Counted from the stretch's first letter, positions 1 to 8,959 are shown. The stretch is 64,000 bases of DNA from Roseobacter sp. (GCA_015665415.1 JADFAE010000022.1:1-64000); one strand, 5' to 3'. Translations and numbers: made by a program. Notes: generated by a model not told the origin, from the sequence alone.

Positions 1-2
1 AT

Positions 3-968
3 TTCTCGGGCGTGACACTGGAAGAGATCGGCCCGGACTGCGTCAGGGTGGCGGGGGCGCGTGGGCTGGGCGTGCCGGACAGTTACAAGACCTGCCTCAC
101 CTGGGCGGATGGCTACCGCTCTGGCCATATCTTCACCTTCTATGGGCTGGAGGCCGAAGCAAAGGCGCAGCATTTCGCCGAGACGGTGCTGAAGCGCTGT
201 CGCAAGATCCTGCAGGGAATGCAGGCCCCGGATTACAGCGATGTCAGCGTCGAGCTGATCGGCAGCGAAAGCCAATTTGGTGCGCAGCGCGCCACGCAGG
301 CGTCCCGTGAAGTGGCGGCCAAGATTGCCGTGCGCCACGCGGATGCCCGCGCGGTTGGTCTGTTCCTCAAAGAGGCCACCGGGTTGGGGCTGGCCACGCC
401 GCCGGGGCTCAGCGGGTTTGCCGGCGCGCGGCCCAAACCCTCGCCGGTGATGGCGCTGTTTTCCTATCTGACCCCCAAAGATCAAGTGGCGGTTACCCTG
501 CTGGACGAAGCGGGTGCGCTGGCGTGCCCGGTTTTGCCGGGGCCTGCGGTCTTTGCAGCACCGCGCCCGGCTGAGCCTGAACCGCCACAGGCGAGCAATA
601 TCATTGACGTTCCGCTGGTCGAGCTGGCCTGGGGGCGCAGCGGCGACAAGGGCGATATTGCAAATATCGGTGTGATGGCACGTGCGCCCGCCTTGATGCC
701 GTGGATTTGGGCGGCGATGACACCGGCCCATCTGCAAAATGTCTTTGGACATTTTTTGCACAGCGATGAGGCAGCGCAGATCGAGCGGTTCTACCTGCCC
801 GGCAGTACCTCGATGAACATCCTGCTGCATGGGGCGCTGGGCGGGGGCGGCACCTCTTCGCTGCGCAATGATCCGCAGGCCAAGGGCTATGCGCAGCTGC
901 TGCTGGCGGCACCGATCCCGGTGGATGCTGCTTTGATAGAGACTAGAAAGATGAGGACGGACGGATGA
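3..968 (+). CDS. atuA: AtuA family acyclic terpene utilization protein (5' truncated)
   Basis: The frame is open to the first bases of the window, so the gene starts upstream and only about 321 C-terminal residues are visible. The visible part holds the end of the DUF1446/AtuA domain (VPDSYKTCLTWADGYRSG near its start). After a proline-rich linker it has the AtuA-like C-terminal ferredoxin-fold domain of about 110 residues (LAWGRSGDKGDIANIGVMAR, then HGALGGGGTSSLRNDPQAKG). AtuA proteins are needed for growth on citronellol/geraniol in Pseudomonas, but their reaction is unknown. The stop overlaps the start of the carboxylase beta gene (ATGA), so the genes are co-transcribed and probably translationally coupled. 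The family call is firm. The terpenoid substrate is inferred from Pseudomonas. Confidence 0.8.
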   Translation, partial: FSGVTLEEIGPDCVRVAGARGLGVPDSYKTCLTWADGYRSGHIFTFYGLEAEAKAQHFAETVLKRCRKILQGMQAPDYSDVSVELIGSESQFGAQRATQASREVAAKIAVRHADARAVGLFLKEATGLGLATPPGLSGFAGARPKPSPVMALFSYLTPKDQVAVTLLDEAGALACPVLPGPAVFAAPRPAEPEPPQASNIIDVPLVELAWGRSGDKGDIANIGVMARAPALMPWIWAAMTPAHLQNVFGHFLHSDEAAQIERFYLPGSTSMNILLHGALGGGGTSSLRNDPQAKGYAQLLLAAPIPVDAALIETRKMRTDG

Positions 969-2581
969 GTGTATTCCAAAGCAGGATCAACACCAGCAGC
1001 GAGAGTTTTGCCAAGAGCCGCGCCGATATGCTGGCACAGATTGCGCGGATGCGAGAGCTGGAAGCGCGCGCCGCCGCCAAGTCGGAAGAGCGCCGCCCGG
1101 TCTTTGACAAACGGGGCCAGCTGTCGCCGCGCGAGCGACTGGCCGGCCTGCTGGATCCGGGCATGCCCTTCCTTGAGCTGCACAATATGGCCTCTTACCT
1201 GGTGGATGACCCCAACCCCGAGACCTCTATTCCCGGGGCCTCGATCATCATGGGGATCGGCTATGTCTCCGGCGTGCGGTCGCTGGTCTTTGTGGATGAT
1301 GCGGGCATCAACGCCGGGGCCATGACGGGTAAATCGGTGGACAAGGCCCTGAGTGCGATCAACGTGGCGCTGAAGCAAAAGCTGCCCTTCATTCATCTGG
1401 TGGAGAGCGCCGGGGCGGATCTGATGCGCTACACGGTGGAGCTTTGGGCCCATGGTGGTGGCATGTTTGCGGGGCTGGCCAAACTGTCAGCGGCGGGCAA
1501 TCCGGTGATTACGGTGCTGCACGGGGCCTCGACCGCTGGTGGAGCCTATCAGCCGGGGCTGTCGGATTATGTCATCGGCGTCAAAAGCAACGGTATGGCG
1601 ATGCTGGCCGGGGCGGCGCTGGTGCAGGCCGCAACGGGTGAAATAGCCAAAGACGCCGATTTGGGCGGTGCAGAAATGCACGCAGAGGTCACCGGGCTGG
1701 TCGAATACCTGGCAGAGGACGATGCTCACGGGCTGGAGATCGCCCGCGATGTGGTTGCCGGGCTGGGCTGGCAAAACTGTTCTGAGACATCTGAAGAGTA
1801 TGAGGCACCAAAATACCCGGCCGAGGAGCTGGCAGGGGCGATCCCTGCCGATTACCGCAAACCCTACGATATGCGGGAACTGGCGGCGCGACTCGTGGAT
1901 GGCTCTCGGCTGCGCGATTTTAAACCGGATTATGGCCCGGCCACGGTCTGCCTGCAGGCCCATATCATGGGGCAGCCGGTGGGGATCCTTGGCAACAACG
2001 GCCCCATTGACCCCGATGGGGCCACCAAGGCGACCCATTTTCTGCAGGTGATGGATCAGGCGGGAACCCCGGTGATTTTCCTGGGCAATACCACCGGCTA
2101 TATGGTTGGCACCGAATATGAGCGCGCCGGCATGATCAAACATGGCTCCAAGATGATCCAGGCGGTGACCAATCTGCGGGTGCCCAAGATCTCGCTTTAT
2201 ACCGGGGCCAGTTTTGGCGCGGGCAACTATGGCATGTGTGGTCATGCCTTTGGGGCTGATTTCCTGTTCACCTGGCCCAATGCCATGACCGGGGTGATGG
2301 GCGGCGAACAGGCGGCCCTGACCATGGAACAGGTGGCGCGGCGCACCGCCGCGCGCAAAGGCGTCGAGGTGGACGAGGCCCGTCTGGCCAAACAACGCGC
2401 CGGCATAACCGCCCATTTTGACAATCAGTCGGATGCGTTTTTCACCTCGGGCCGGATGCTGGATATGGGGATGATTGATCCCCGCGACACGCGGGTGGTG
2501 ATCGGCTTTTGCCTTGCCACCTGCGCAGAGGCCAAGCGCCGTGACCTCAACCCCAATGCCTTTGGCGTTGGTCGGGCCTGA
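965..2581 (+). CDS. atuC: Acyl-CoA carboxylase beta (carboxyltransferase) subunit, geranyl-CoA carboxylase type
   Basis: This is a 538-residue carboxyltransferase of the crotonase superfamily, with tandem N- and C-terminal domains. The N-domain oxyanion region GASTAGGAYQPGLSDY lies near residue 190. The C-domain has GASFGAGNYGMCGHAFGADF near 412. It would transfer CO2 from carboxybiotin on the alpha subunit to an alpha,beta-unsaturated branched acyl-CoA (geranyl-CoA or 3-methylcrotonyl-CoA). Length and the AtuA neighbour favour the AtuC (geranyl-CoA) type. LiuB/MccB (leucine pathway) is the main alternative, since no isovaleryl-CoA dehydrogenase or HMG-CoA lyase is visible to decide. It starts inside the stop of the AtuA-like gene and is followed 17 bases later by the alpha subunit. 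Confidence 0.85.
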   Translation: MSVFQSRINTSSESFAKSRADMLAQIARMRELEARAAAKSEERRPVFDKRGQLSPRERLAGLLDPGMPFLELHNMASYLVDDPNPETSIPGASIIMGIGYVSGVRSLVFVDDAGINAGAMTGKSVDKALSAINVALKQKLPFIHLVESAGADLMRYTVELWAHGGGMFAGLAKLSAAGNPVITVLHGASTAGGAYQPGLSDYVIGVKSNGMAMLAGAALVQAATGEIAKDADLGGAEMHAEVTGLVEYLAEDDAHGLEIARDVVAGLGWQNCSETSEEYEAPKYPAEELAGAIPADYRKPYDMRELAARLVDGSRLRDFKPDYGPATVCLQAHIMGQPVGILGNNGPIDPDGATKATHFLQVMDQAGTPVIFLGNTTGYMVGTEYERAGMIKHGSKMIQAVTNLRVPKISLYTGASFGAGNYGMCGHAFGADFLFTWPNAMTGVMGGEQAALTMEQVARRTAARKGVEVDEARLAKQRAGITAHFDNQSDAFFTSGRMLDMGMIDPRDTRVVIGFCLATCAEAKRRDLNPNAFGVGRA

Positions 2582-2598
2582 TCGGGAAGGACCAGGAT

Positions 2599-4590
2599 AT
2601 GACAGAGTTCAATTCGATTTTAGTGGCCAACCGGGGCGAGATCGCCCTGCGGATCATGCGCAGTGCCCGCGCCATGGGGATCACCTGCATTGCGGTCTAT
2701 ACCGAGGCCGACGCGCACAGCCCGCATGTGGAATTTGCCGACCGCGCCATCTGCATTGGCGAAGGACCAGTGGGCGACAGCTATCTGGACGCCGACAAGG
2801 TGTTGGCGGCGGCGCGTGACGCGGGCGCAGAGGCGGTGCATCCGGGCTATGGGTTCCTGTCCGAGAATGCCGGGTTCGCCAAGGCCTGCGCCGATGCGGG
2901 GCTGACTTTCATTGGCCCAAGCGCCGATGCCATTGCCCTGATGGGCAACAAGGCTGCTGCCAAGCGCCGGATGATCGAGGCCGGGGTTCCCTGCGTGCCC
3001 GGCTATGAGGGCGCGGACCAGTCGCCGGATGTTCTGGCCGCCGAGGCTGGTAAAATTGGCTATCCGGTGATGATCAAGGCCGCCGCCGGGGGCGGGGGGC
3101 GCGGCATGCGTCTGGTCACGGCACCAGTGGATTTTGCCAAGGCCCTGGATCTGGCCAAAAGTGAGGCGCTGTCGGCTTTTGGCTCTGACGAGATGATCCT
3201 CGAGCGGGCCGTGATGCGCCCAAGGCACGTGGAAATCCAGGTCTTTGCCGATGCCACCGGCCATACCATTCATCTGGGCGAGCGTGACTGCTCTGTGCAG
3301 CGCCGCCACCAGAAGGTGGTGGAAGAGGCCCCCTCGCCGGTGATGACGCCTGATTTGCGCGCTGAAATGGGCGCTGCCGCCGTTGAGGCGGCCCGTGCCA
3401 TCGCCTATTTGGGGGCCGGTACGGTGGAATTCCTGCTGGACGAGAGCGGCGCGTTTTACTTCCTCGAGATGAACACCCGCCTGCAGGTTGAACACCCGGT
3501 CACCGAACTGGTCACCGGGCTTGATCTGGTCGCCCTTCAGATCCGCGCCGCCCGTGGTCAGGCGCTGGCTGTGACGCAGGAGGATGTAGTTCTGAAGGGG
3601 CACGCCATCGAGGTGAGGCTTTATGCGGAGGACCCTGCCCAGAATTTCCTGCCGCAAGCAGGCATGATCCACCAATGGCTTGCGCCGCAGGGGGCGGGCA
3701 TTCGGGTCGATGCGGGGATTGTCTCGGGGCAGGAGATCTCGGCCTTTTACGATCCGATGCTGGCCAAGGTGATTGCCCATGGTGCGACGCGCGCCGAGGC
3801 GCTGGACCGCTTGAATTCAGCGCTGGGCGACATGGTGATGTTTGGGCCGGCCTGCAATCGCGACTTTCTGATCGATGTACTTAGGCATGAGGCCTTTGTC
3901 TCAGGCGCGGCGACAACAGGTTTTATCGGCGCGTATTTTGATCCGTTGCCGCTGCCTGAGGTCACTAGCGCGGATTTGGCGTTGGCGGCCTCACTGATTT
4001 ATAGCGCGGACCAGGCGGCCTTGGCCAAAACGGCGGATCTCCAGTCAGAGCTATTGGGCTGGTCCAGCCAGGGGGCTTTGCAGGCGCGGATGCTGCTGGA
4101 GGTCGGCAGTGATCCGGTGACAGTGCTGCTGCGGGAGACCCGTGGTGGTATCGATGTTCAGATAGGCGAGGCACAGCACCATCTGGTGCGGCAGGGCGGT
4201 TGTCTGCGGCTGGATGGGCAGCGTGTTGATCTGCGCAACCATCTGATGGTCGCGGATGACCTATATCTGGCCACCGGGGCGCGGTTGCTGAAACTCACCC
4301 GCCTGCGGGCTGGGGCCAGTGCTGCTGCCACTGCGGGCGGCGGTGAGGTGCGCGCACCTATGCATGGCAACTTGCTGGAGATCTGCGTGCAGGCGGGCGA
4401 TCAGGTCGAGGTCGGCAGCCGTTTGGCGGTGCTGGAGGCGATGAAGATGCAGCATGAAATCCTTGCCGATGTGGCAGGCGCCGTGGCGGAGGTGACCGCC
4501 GTTGCCGCCAGCCAGGTGAAAGCCGGAGATCTGCTGGTGCAGATCGAGCAGGCAAAACAAGCCACATTGGCAGAGGAGGCCAAGGGATGA
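2599..4590 (+). CDS. atuF: Acyl-CoA carboxylase alpha subunit (biotin carboxylase + biotin carrier)
   Basis: A 663-residue protein fusing biotin carboxylase (N-terminal, ATP-grasp, C-terminal lobes) to a biotinyl/lipoyl carrier domain. Visible motifs are ANRGEIALRIMRSAR at the N-terminus, the glycine-rich ATP loop KAAAGGGGRGMR near residue 157, the substrate motif EMNTRLQVEHPVTE near 290, and the biotinylation site EAMKMQ with the acceptor Lys near 616. It carboxylates its own biotin with ATP and bicarbonate for the beta subunit encoded just upstream. The length matches AtuF (about 660 residues) and also methylcrotonyl-CoA carboxylase alpha. The stop overlaps the next gene's start by ATGA. 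Enzyme class is certain; acyl-CoA specificity is inferred. Confidence 0.88.
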   Translation: MTEFNSILVANRGEIALRIMRSARAMGITCIAVYTEADAHSPHVEFADRAICIGEGPVGDSYLDADKVLAAARDAGAEAVHPGYGFLSENAGFAKACADAGLTFIGPSADAIALMGNKAAAKRRMIEAGVPCVPGYEGADQSPDVLAAEAGKIGYPVMIKAAAGGGGRGMRLVTAPVDFAKALDLAKSEALSAFGSDEMILERAVMRPRHVEIQVFADATGHTIHLGERDCSVQRRHQKVVEEAPSPVMTPDLRAEMGAAAVEAARAIAYLGAGTVEFLLDESGAFYFLEMNTRLQVEHPVTELVTGLDLVALQIRAARGQALAVTQEDVVLKGHAIEVRLYAEDPAQNFLPQAGMIHQWLAPQGAGIRVDAGIVSGQEISAFYDPMLAKVIAHGATRAEALDRLNSALGDMVMFGPACNRDFLIDVLRHEAFVSGAATTGFIGAYFDPLPLPEVTSADLALAASLIYSADQAALAKTADLQSELLGWSSQGALQARMLLEVGSDPVTVLLRETRGGIDVQIGEAQHHLVRQGGCLRLDGQRVDLRNHLMVADDLYLATGARLLKLTRLRAGASAAATAGGGEVRAPMHGNLLEICVQAGDQVEVGSRLAVLEAMKMQHEILADVAGAVAEVTAVAASQVKAGDLLVQIEQAKQATLAEEAKG

Positions 4591-5723
4591 ATTCGGATCT
4601 TTGCAAGCGACTGGGCATCGAGTTTCCACTTTTTGCCTTTTCCCATTGTCGCGACGTGGTGGCCGCGGTCACCAATGCAGGCGGCATGGGGGTTTTTGGC
4701 GCGGCGACAATGTCCCCCGAAGAGCTGGAAGAAGAGCTCACCTGGATTGATGCCCATGTGAATGGCAAGCCCTACGGGGTCGACCTGATCGTGCCCAATA
4801 AATTCGAGGCCAAGGGAGAGGACATCCCAGACGCGCAAATCCTGGCCATGGTGCCCGAGGGGCATAAGGACTTTGCCAGCGCGGTGATGCAGAAACACGG
4901 TGTTGAGCCCGGCGACCTGGAACCGGTGAGGGCCGAGCAGTTGATCTTTCGTGAAAACATCAGCGTTGAGGGAGCGCATCGCAGTCTTGATGTGGCCTTT
5001 GCGCATCCCATCGCCCTGATCGCCAATGCACTGGGCCTGCCACCACAGGAGATGCTGGAGCGCGGCCAGGCCCAAGGCGTGGCTGTGGGGGCTTTGGTGG
5101 GCACGGCGGATCATGCCCGCGCCCAGGTGGCAGCGGGGGTGGATGTGATCATCGCGGCCGGTGGTGAGGCAGGTGGTCACACTGGCGAGATCTCCACCAT
5201 GGTGTTGGTGCCCGAAGTGGTGCAAGCCATCGCCGGATCAGATGTGCCGGTGCTGGCAGCGGGGGGCATTGCCACCGGTGCCCAGATGGCGGCGGCCATG
5301 GCCATGGGGGCGGCTGGGGCCTGGTGTGGCTCGGTCTGGCTGACCACAGCCGAGGCTGAAACCAACCCGGTGGTGAAGGAAAAGATGCTGGCTGCCAGCA
5401 GTCGCGACACCGTGCGCTCGCGCTCGCGCACTGGCAAGCCATCACGGCAACTGGTCAGCGCCTGGACCGAGGCCTGGGAAGGCAAGGGCGCACCCAAGCC
5501 ACTGCCAATGCCGCTGCAGACTCTGGTGTCAGAGCCCGCGCTGCTGCGGATTGATCAGATGTCACAAAAGGGCCACGCGGGCGCGCAGGATCTGGCTACC
5601 TATTGGGTCGGGCAGGGCGTTGGTCTGATGAAACAGACCATGTCCGCCGGGGCCGTGGTGCAAGAGTTCAAAGAGGATTTCCTGACCGCCTTTGAGCGCC
5701 TGCAATCGGCGCTGGAAGGCTAG
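4587..5723 (+). CDS. Nitronate monooxygenase family FMN protein
   Basis: A 378-residue TIM-barrel flavoprotein of the nitronate monooxygenase/2-nitropropane dioxygenase family. The family motif AAGGEAGGHTGEI, with the His usually taken as the catalytic base, lies near residues 189-201. The FMN-binding strand VLAAGGIATGAQMAAAMAMG follows near 222. It is the last gene of the AtuA-carboxylase operon, translationally coupled to the alpha subunit through ATGA. Such proteins often sit in acyl-CoA operons where nitronate is an unlikely substrate, so a role as a flavin-dependent reductase or oxidase of a pathway intermediate is possible. That role is inference; the fold and FMN use are well supported. 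Confidence 0.8.
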   Translation: MNSDLCKRLGIEFPLFAFSHCRDVVAAVTNAGGMGVFGAATMSPEELEEELTWIDAHVNGKPYGVDLIVPNKFEAKGEDIPDAQILAMVPEGHKDFASAVMQKHGVEPGDLEPVRAEQLIFRENISVEGAHRSLDVAFAHPIALIANALGLPPQEMLERGQAQGVAVGALVGTADHARAQVAAGVDVIIAAGGEAGGHTGEISTMVLVPEVVQAIAGSDVPVLAAGGIATGAQMAAAMAMGAAGAWCGSVWLTTAEAETNPVVKEKMLAASSRDTVRSRSRTGKPSRQLVSAWTEAWEGKGAPKPLPMPLQTLVSEPALLRIDQMSQKGHAGAQDLATYWVGQGVGLMKQTMSAGAVVQEFKEDFLTAFERLQSALEG

Positions 5724-5921
5724 GGGCAGACCGTCTTTGACTGCCAGAGCCCAAGGGCATGACCAAAAGGCTCGACCGGGACGCGCCGTATTCGTAGGCG
5801 GGTCAGATAAATGCGGCTGGTGCGCGAAGACCTCTGGTTCAGGAGTTTTGGGGCCTCAAAGAGGCCTTCAAATGAGGGTTGGGCGCGGTTGGTGGTTTCT
5901 CCATCCGCGCCCTGACCAAAA

Positions 5922-6491
5922 TCAGACTTCGAGCGGGGTGTCGCTGCGGTCCCATTTGAGAGGATGGAACACCTCATCTACAGGTGTTTCTGCAACGTGG
6001 TTTATATAGTTCGACATTGTTTTCTGGGCCAGGCCCAGGACAACGTCGAGGACGGCGCGGTGGCCATAGCCTGCGTCAAAGAAGGTCTTCATCTGGGCCT
6101 CGGAGACATTGCCACGTGTGCGGACCATTTGGATGGTAAATCTGCGCAGGGCCTCAAGTTTTGCGGATGGCAAAGGCGTCTCATTGCGCAGGGCCTCGGT
6201 CAGCTCATCCGAAACCTTCATCATTTTTGCGATGCCGGTATGGGCTGGAACGCAATAGTGGCAGGCGTGCTCAACGTTGATTGACTGCCAAACAACGGTC
6301 AGTTCTTCCGCATCAAAATCCGTCTCTGTGAACAGCTTGTGGAGGAGCTGATAGCCTTCGTAGGCTTGCGGGCTTTCAGCCAGAACCTTGTGAAGGCCTG
6401 GCAAACGACCAAAAGTTTTCTGCGACTTCTCCAATAGGGGCTTGGAAGCGTCGGGGGCAGAGTCGAGGTCATGAGAGGGGAAATTCAACAT
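5922..6491 (-). CDS. AhpD-like / carboxymuconolactone decarboxylase family peroxidase-related protein
   Basis: A 189-residue all-helical protein carrying the AhpD core motif CHYC with a downstream His (Cys77, Cys80, His84 in HACHYCVPAH). This motif is the redox-active cysteine pair of AhpD-type alkylhydroperoxidases. It probably acts as a thiol-dependent peroxidase or disulfide reductase in the cytoplasm. It is transcribed away from a TetR regulator across a 96-base gap that contains a 50-bp dyad, a layout typical of a regulator and its single target gene. The start ATG is at 6491. The inducing compound cannot be read from the sequence. Confidence 0.85.
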   Translation of the reverse strand: MLNFPSHDLDSAPDASKPLLEKSQKTFGRLPGLHKVLAESPQAYEGYQLLHKLFTETDFDAEELTVVWQSINVEHACHYCVPAHTGIAKMMKVSDELTEALRNETPLPSAKLEALRRFTIQMVRTRGNVSEAQMKTFFDAGYGHRAVLDVVLGLAQKTMSNYINHVAETPVDEVFHPLKWDRSDTPLEV

Positions 6492-6530
6492 GGGACGTCC
6501 TTCATCGAGTGTGCATGCTTGCTATTTAGG

Positions 6531-6580
6531 CTTTCTTGAGTGATCACTCAAGTATATAATTGAGCGATCGTTCAAGAAAG
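6531..6580. promoter_or_regulatory. 50-bp imperfect dyad, candidate TetR operator
   Basis: The gap between the divergent AhpD-like and TetR genes holds an almost symmetrical 50-bp element. Outer arms CTTTCTTGA and TCAAGAAAG are exact reverse complements. Inside are a perfect 18-bp palindrome CTTGAGTGATCACTCAAG (6535-6552) and a near-palindrome TTGAGCGATCGTTCAA (6560-6575) separated by TATATAA. The dyads are centred 24 bp apart and end 8 bases before the TetR start, which fits binding of two TetR dimers that repress both genes. The dyad is seen directly; the binding protein is inferred from position. Confidence 0.75.
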
Positions 6581-6587
6581 TGATGCA

Positions 6588-7160
6588 ATGCCCCGTAAGC
6601 CCAACTATGACCGGAATGAATTGATAGAGCGCGCGCAGGATCTGTTTTGGCAACGCGGATGGGCTGGAACGTCGTTAAAGGATCTTGAGGCTTGCTTGCA
6701 GATGAAGCCCGGGAGCTTCTATGCAGCCTTTGGATCAAAAGATGCATTGTTCGAGCTTGCGATGGATAAATACGGCGCGGACGGCATTGAACGCCTCAAG
6801 GCGCTTGCTGAAGAATTTGGGCCGTTGAAAGCCCTGCAACTGCTCCCAAAAAATGTGGCAGAGAATGAAGAAGCGCCTGCAAAATCCTGTATGCTGTCCA
6901 AGACCTTCCTGGAGCTGAATGCACATGATCATCCGCTGGCAGAGAAAGCCAATCTACATCTGTTGAGGATGGAGGTGGAATTTGCCCAGTTGTTTCAGAA
7001 GGCACAATCTTCCGGTGAGATCGGCAGCCTGAACGATCCCAAAGCATTGGCGCGGCGATATCAATCCGACCTCATAGGGCTGCGAATCTCGGCAGATCGT
7101 GTTGGTGTTGACGCCATTGCGATCGCCAAGGAGATTGCTGAGAACTTGGCCAGACTCTAG
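6588..7160 (+). CDS. TetR/AcrR family transcriptional regulator
   Basis: A 190-residue repressor-type protein. The N-terminal helix-turn-helix spans roughly residues 8-55 (YDRNELIERAQDLFWQRGW, then GTSLKDLEACLQMKPGSFYAAFGSKDALF), the usual TetR DNA-binding signature. The rest is a helical ligand-binding and dimerisation domain resembling the TetR_C_16/AcuR-like group, with CMLSKTFLELNAHDHPLAEKA in the middle. The ATG lies 8 bases downstream of the paired dyad at 6531-6580, so autorepression and control of the divergent AhpD-like gene are likely. The ligand is unknown. Confidence 0.88.
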   Translation: MPRKPNYDRNELIERAQDLFWQRGWAGTSLKDLEACLQMKPGSFYAAFGSKDALFELAMDKYGADGIERLKALAEEFGPLKALQLLPKNVAENEEAPAKSCMLSKTFLELNAHDHPLAEKANLHLLRMEVEFAQLFQKAQSSGEIGSLNDPKALARRYQSDLIGLRISADRVGVDAIAIAKEIAENLARL

Positions 7161-7215
7161 GGAGCCAAGCCCTGGGCGATTGGGTTGGTTTTCTATCCTG
7201 CCGATGACTGTTTTG

Positions 7216-7245
7216 GCAATTTTGTGTCAGGGTCTCGCAATTTTG
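7216..7245 (+). promoter_or_regulatory. Direct repeat GCAATTTTG x2 upstream of sulfatase gene
   Basis: The nonamer GCAATTTTG occurs at 7216-7224 and again at 7237-7245, exactly 21 bases (two helical turns) apart, in an AT-rich stretch 46 bases before the hydrolase start. Direct repeats with this phasing are common activator sites. No regulator can be assigned. Confidence 0.35.
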
Positions 7246-7290
7246 CTTCACATGTTCAATAGTTGGATGGAATGATCAAGGAGGCCTGAG

Positions 7291-8955
7291 ATGAATATTC
7301 TCTACATCATGTTTGACCAGCTGCGGTTCGACTACCTCAGCTGTGCGGGGCATCCGCATCTGCAGACGCCTCATATCGATGGGCTGGCCGCCAAAGGCGT
7401 GCGTTTTACCCGGGCCTATGTGCAATCGCCGACCTGCGGCTCTTCGCGCATGTCGAGCTATACCGGTCGCTACCCCTCCTCTCATGGGGTGCAGTTCAAC
7501 AGCTATCCCTTGAAGGTCGGCGAATGGACCATCGGGGATCATCTGCGTAAGGCGGGTATGAGCTGCAGCTTGATTGGCAAGACCCATATGGTGGCCGACG
7601 CCGTGGGCATGGAGCGCTTGGGTCTGGCGCCGGACAGCGTGATCGGGGTGCGGCAAAGTGAATGTGGCTTTGACCCTTATGTGCGCGATGATGGGCTTTG
7701 GGCTGAAGGGCCTGCGGGGTTTTATGACCAGAAACGCAGCCCCTATAATGAATATCTCAAGGAACAGGGCTATCCCGGTGATAACCCCTGGAACGATTTT
7801 GCCAATGCCGGAGTTGAGGCCAGAGCTGAGGGCGCGGACATCGCCTCGGGCTGGTTCATGGTCAATGCCGACAAGCCCGCCAACATCAAGGAAGAAGACA
7901 GCGAAACGCCCTGGCTCACCACCAAGGCGATTGAATTCATGGAAGAGCAGCGGTTGAAAGGCGACGGACCCTGGTGTGCGCATCTGAGCTATATCAAGCC
8001 GCATTGGCCCTATATCGTCCCCGCGCCCTATCACGACATGTATGGACCAGAGCATGTGTTGCCGGTGGTGCGCTCCGAAGGGGAGCGGGTGGAGGCCCAC
8101 CCGGTTTTTGATGGCATGATGAACAATCAGATCGGCAAGACGTTCAGCCGGGATGAGGTTCGCGACAAGGTGATCCCGGCCTACATGGGGTTGATCAAAC
8201 AGGCGGATGACCAAATGGGCCGCCTCTTTGCCTATCTCGAAGAAACCGGGCGGATGCAGGACACCATGGTGGTGGTGACCTCAGATCACGGCGACTATCT
8301 GGGCGATCACTGGCTGGGGGAGAAGAACCTGTTCCACGACCCATCGATCAAGGTGCCGCTGATCATTTATGATCCGCGTGCGCATGCGGATGCGACCCGT
8401 GGCAGCACCTGTGACGCCCTGGTCGAGGCGATTGATCTGGCACCGACCTTCCTGGATTTTGCCGGGGGTGATCCGGTGGGGCATATCCTGGAGGGGCGGG
8501 ATCTGACGCCCTGGCTGCGCGGGGATGTGCCAGAGTGGCGGGAATTTGCGGTGGCCGAGTTCGACTATTCCACGATGCCTCTTTGTGCCAAGTTGGGGCT
8601 GCAACCGCGCGATGCGCGCCTGTTCATGGTGACGGATGCGCGTTGGAAATTCATGCACGCCGAAGGTGGCTTGCCACCAATGCTGTTTGATATGCAGAGC
8701 GATCCGGACGAGCTGGTTGATCTGGGGCGCAGCGCCTCCCATGGCGATATCCTGGCTCTGATGTATGACCGCTTGCGCCAATGGGGGCTGCGGATGTCGC
8801 AACGCACCACCCTGTCGGATGCGCAGATCGAGGCGGGGCGGGGGAAATCCGGTCAGAAGGGCATTCTGCTGGGAGTCTTTGAGCCGGATGAGGTGGCCCC
8901 TGAACTGACAGTCAAGATCCGCGGGTCGCTGCCGACAGAAAGCTCGAACCGCTAA
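7291..8955 (+). CDS. Sulfatase-superfamily hydrolase (arylsulfatase / phosphonate monoester hydrolase type)
   Basis: A 554-residue enzyme of the alkaline phosphatase/sulfatase superfamily. The formylglycine motif is TCGSSRMSSYTGRYP, with Cys49 as the residue to be converted to formylglycine and Arg53 beside it. N-terminal MFDQLR gives the metal-binding Asp9, and VVTSDHGDYLGDHWLGEKN near 327-345 supplies the C-terminal metal Asp/His. No signal peptide is visible, so it is cytoplasmic. The CGSSR form (no proline) and overall length resemble the phosphonate/phosphodiester hydrolase (PMH) branch as much as true arylsulfatases. The substrate is therefore open: a sulfate ester, a phosphodiester or a phosphonate monoester. 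A strong ribosome site AAGGAGG precedes the start. The gene stands alone between TetR and GntR regulators. Confidence 0.82.
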   Translation: MNILYIMFDQLRFDYLSCAGHPHLQTPHIDGLAAKGVRFTRAYVQSPTCGSSRMSSYTGRYPSSHGVQFNSYPLKVGEWTIGDHLRKAGMSCSLIGKTHMVADAVGMERLGLAPDSVIGVRQSECGFDPYVRDDGLWAEGPAGFYDQKRSPYNEYLKEQGYPGDNPWNDFANAGVEARAEGADIASGWFMVNADKPANIKEEDSETPWLTTKAIEFMEEQRLKGDGPWCAHLSYIKPHWPYIVPAPYHDMYGPEHVLPVVRSEGERVEAHPVFDGMMNNQIGKTFSRDEVRDKVIPAYMGLIKQADDQMGRLFAYLEETGRMQDTMVVVTSDHGDYLGDHWLGEKNLFHDPSIKVPLIIYDPRAHADATRGSTCDALVEAIDLAPTFLDFAGGDPVGHILEGRDLTPWLRGDVPEWREFAVAEFDYSTMPLCAKLGLQPRDARLFMVTDARWKFMHAEGGLPPMLFDMQSDPDELVDLGRSASHGDILALMYDRLRQWGLRMSQRTTLSDAQIEAGRGKSGQKGILLGVFEPDEVAPELTVKIRGSLPTESSNR

Positions 8956-8959
8956 AGCA

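Noticed and set aside
2620-3780. Long antisense frames over carboxylase, P450, FDH and other genes
   Set aside because: These high-GC shadow frames lack family motifs and ribosome sites and lie opposite genes with complete catalytic motifs.
5720-5977. Open minus-strand frame of 85 codons in the gap after the nitronate monooxygenase-like gene
   Set aside because: It overlaps the 3' end of the AhpD-like gene in another frame, has no ribosome site and no recognisable motif. It could be a decayed remnant but I cannot support it.
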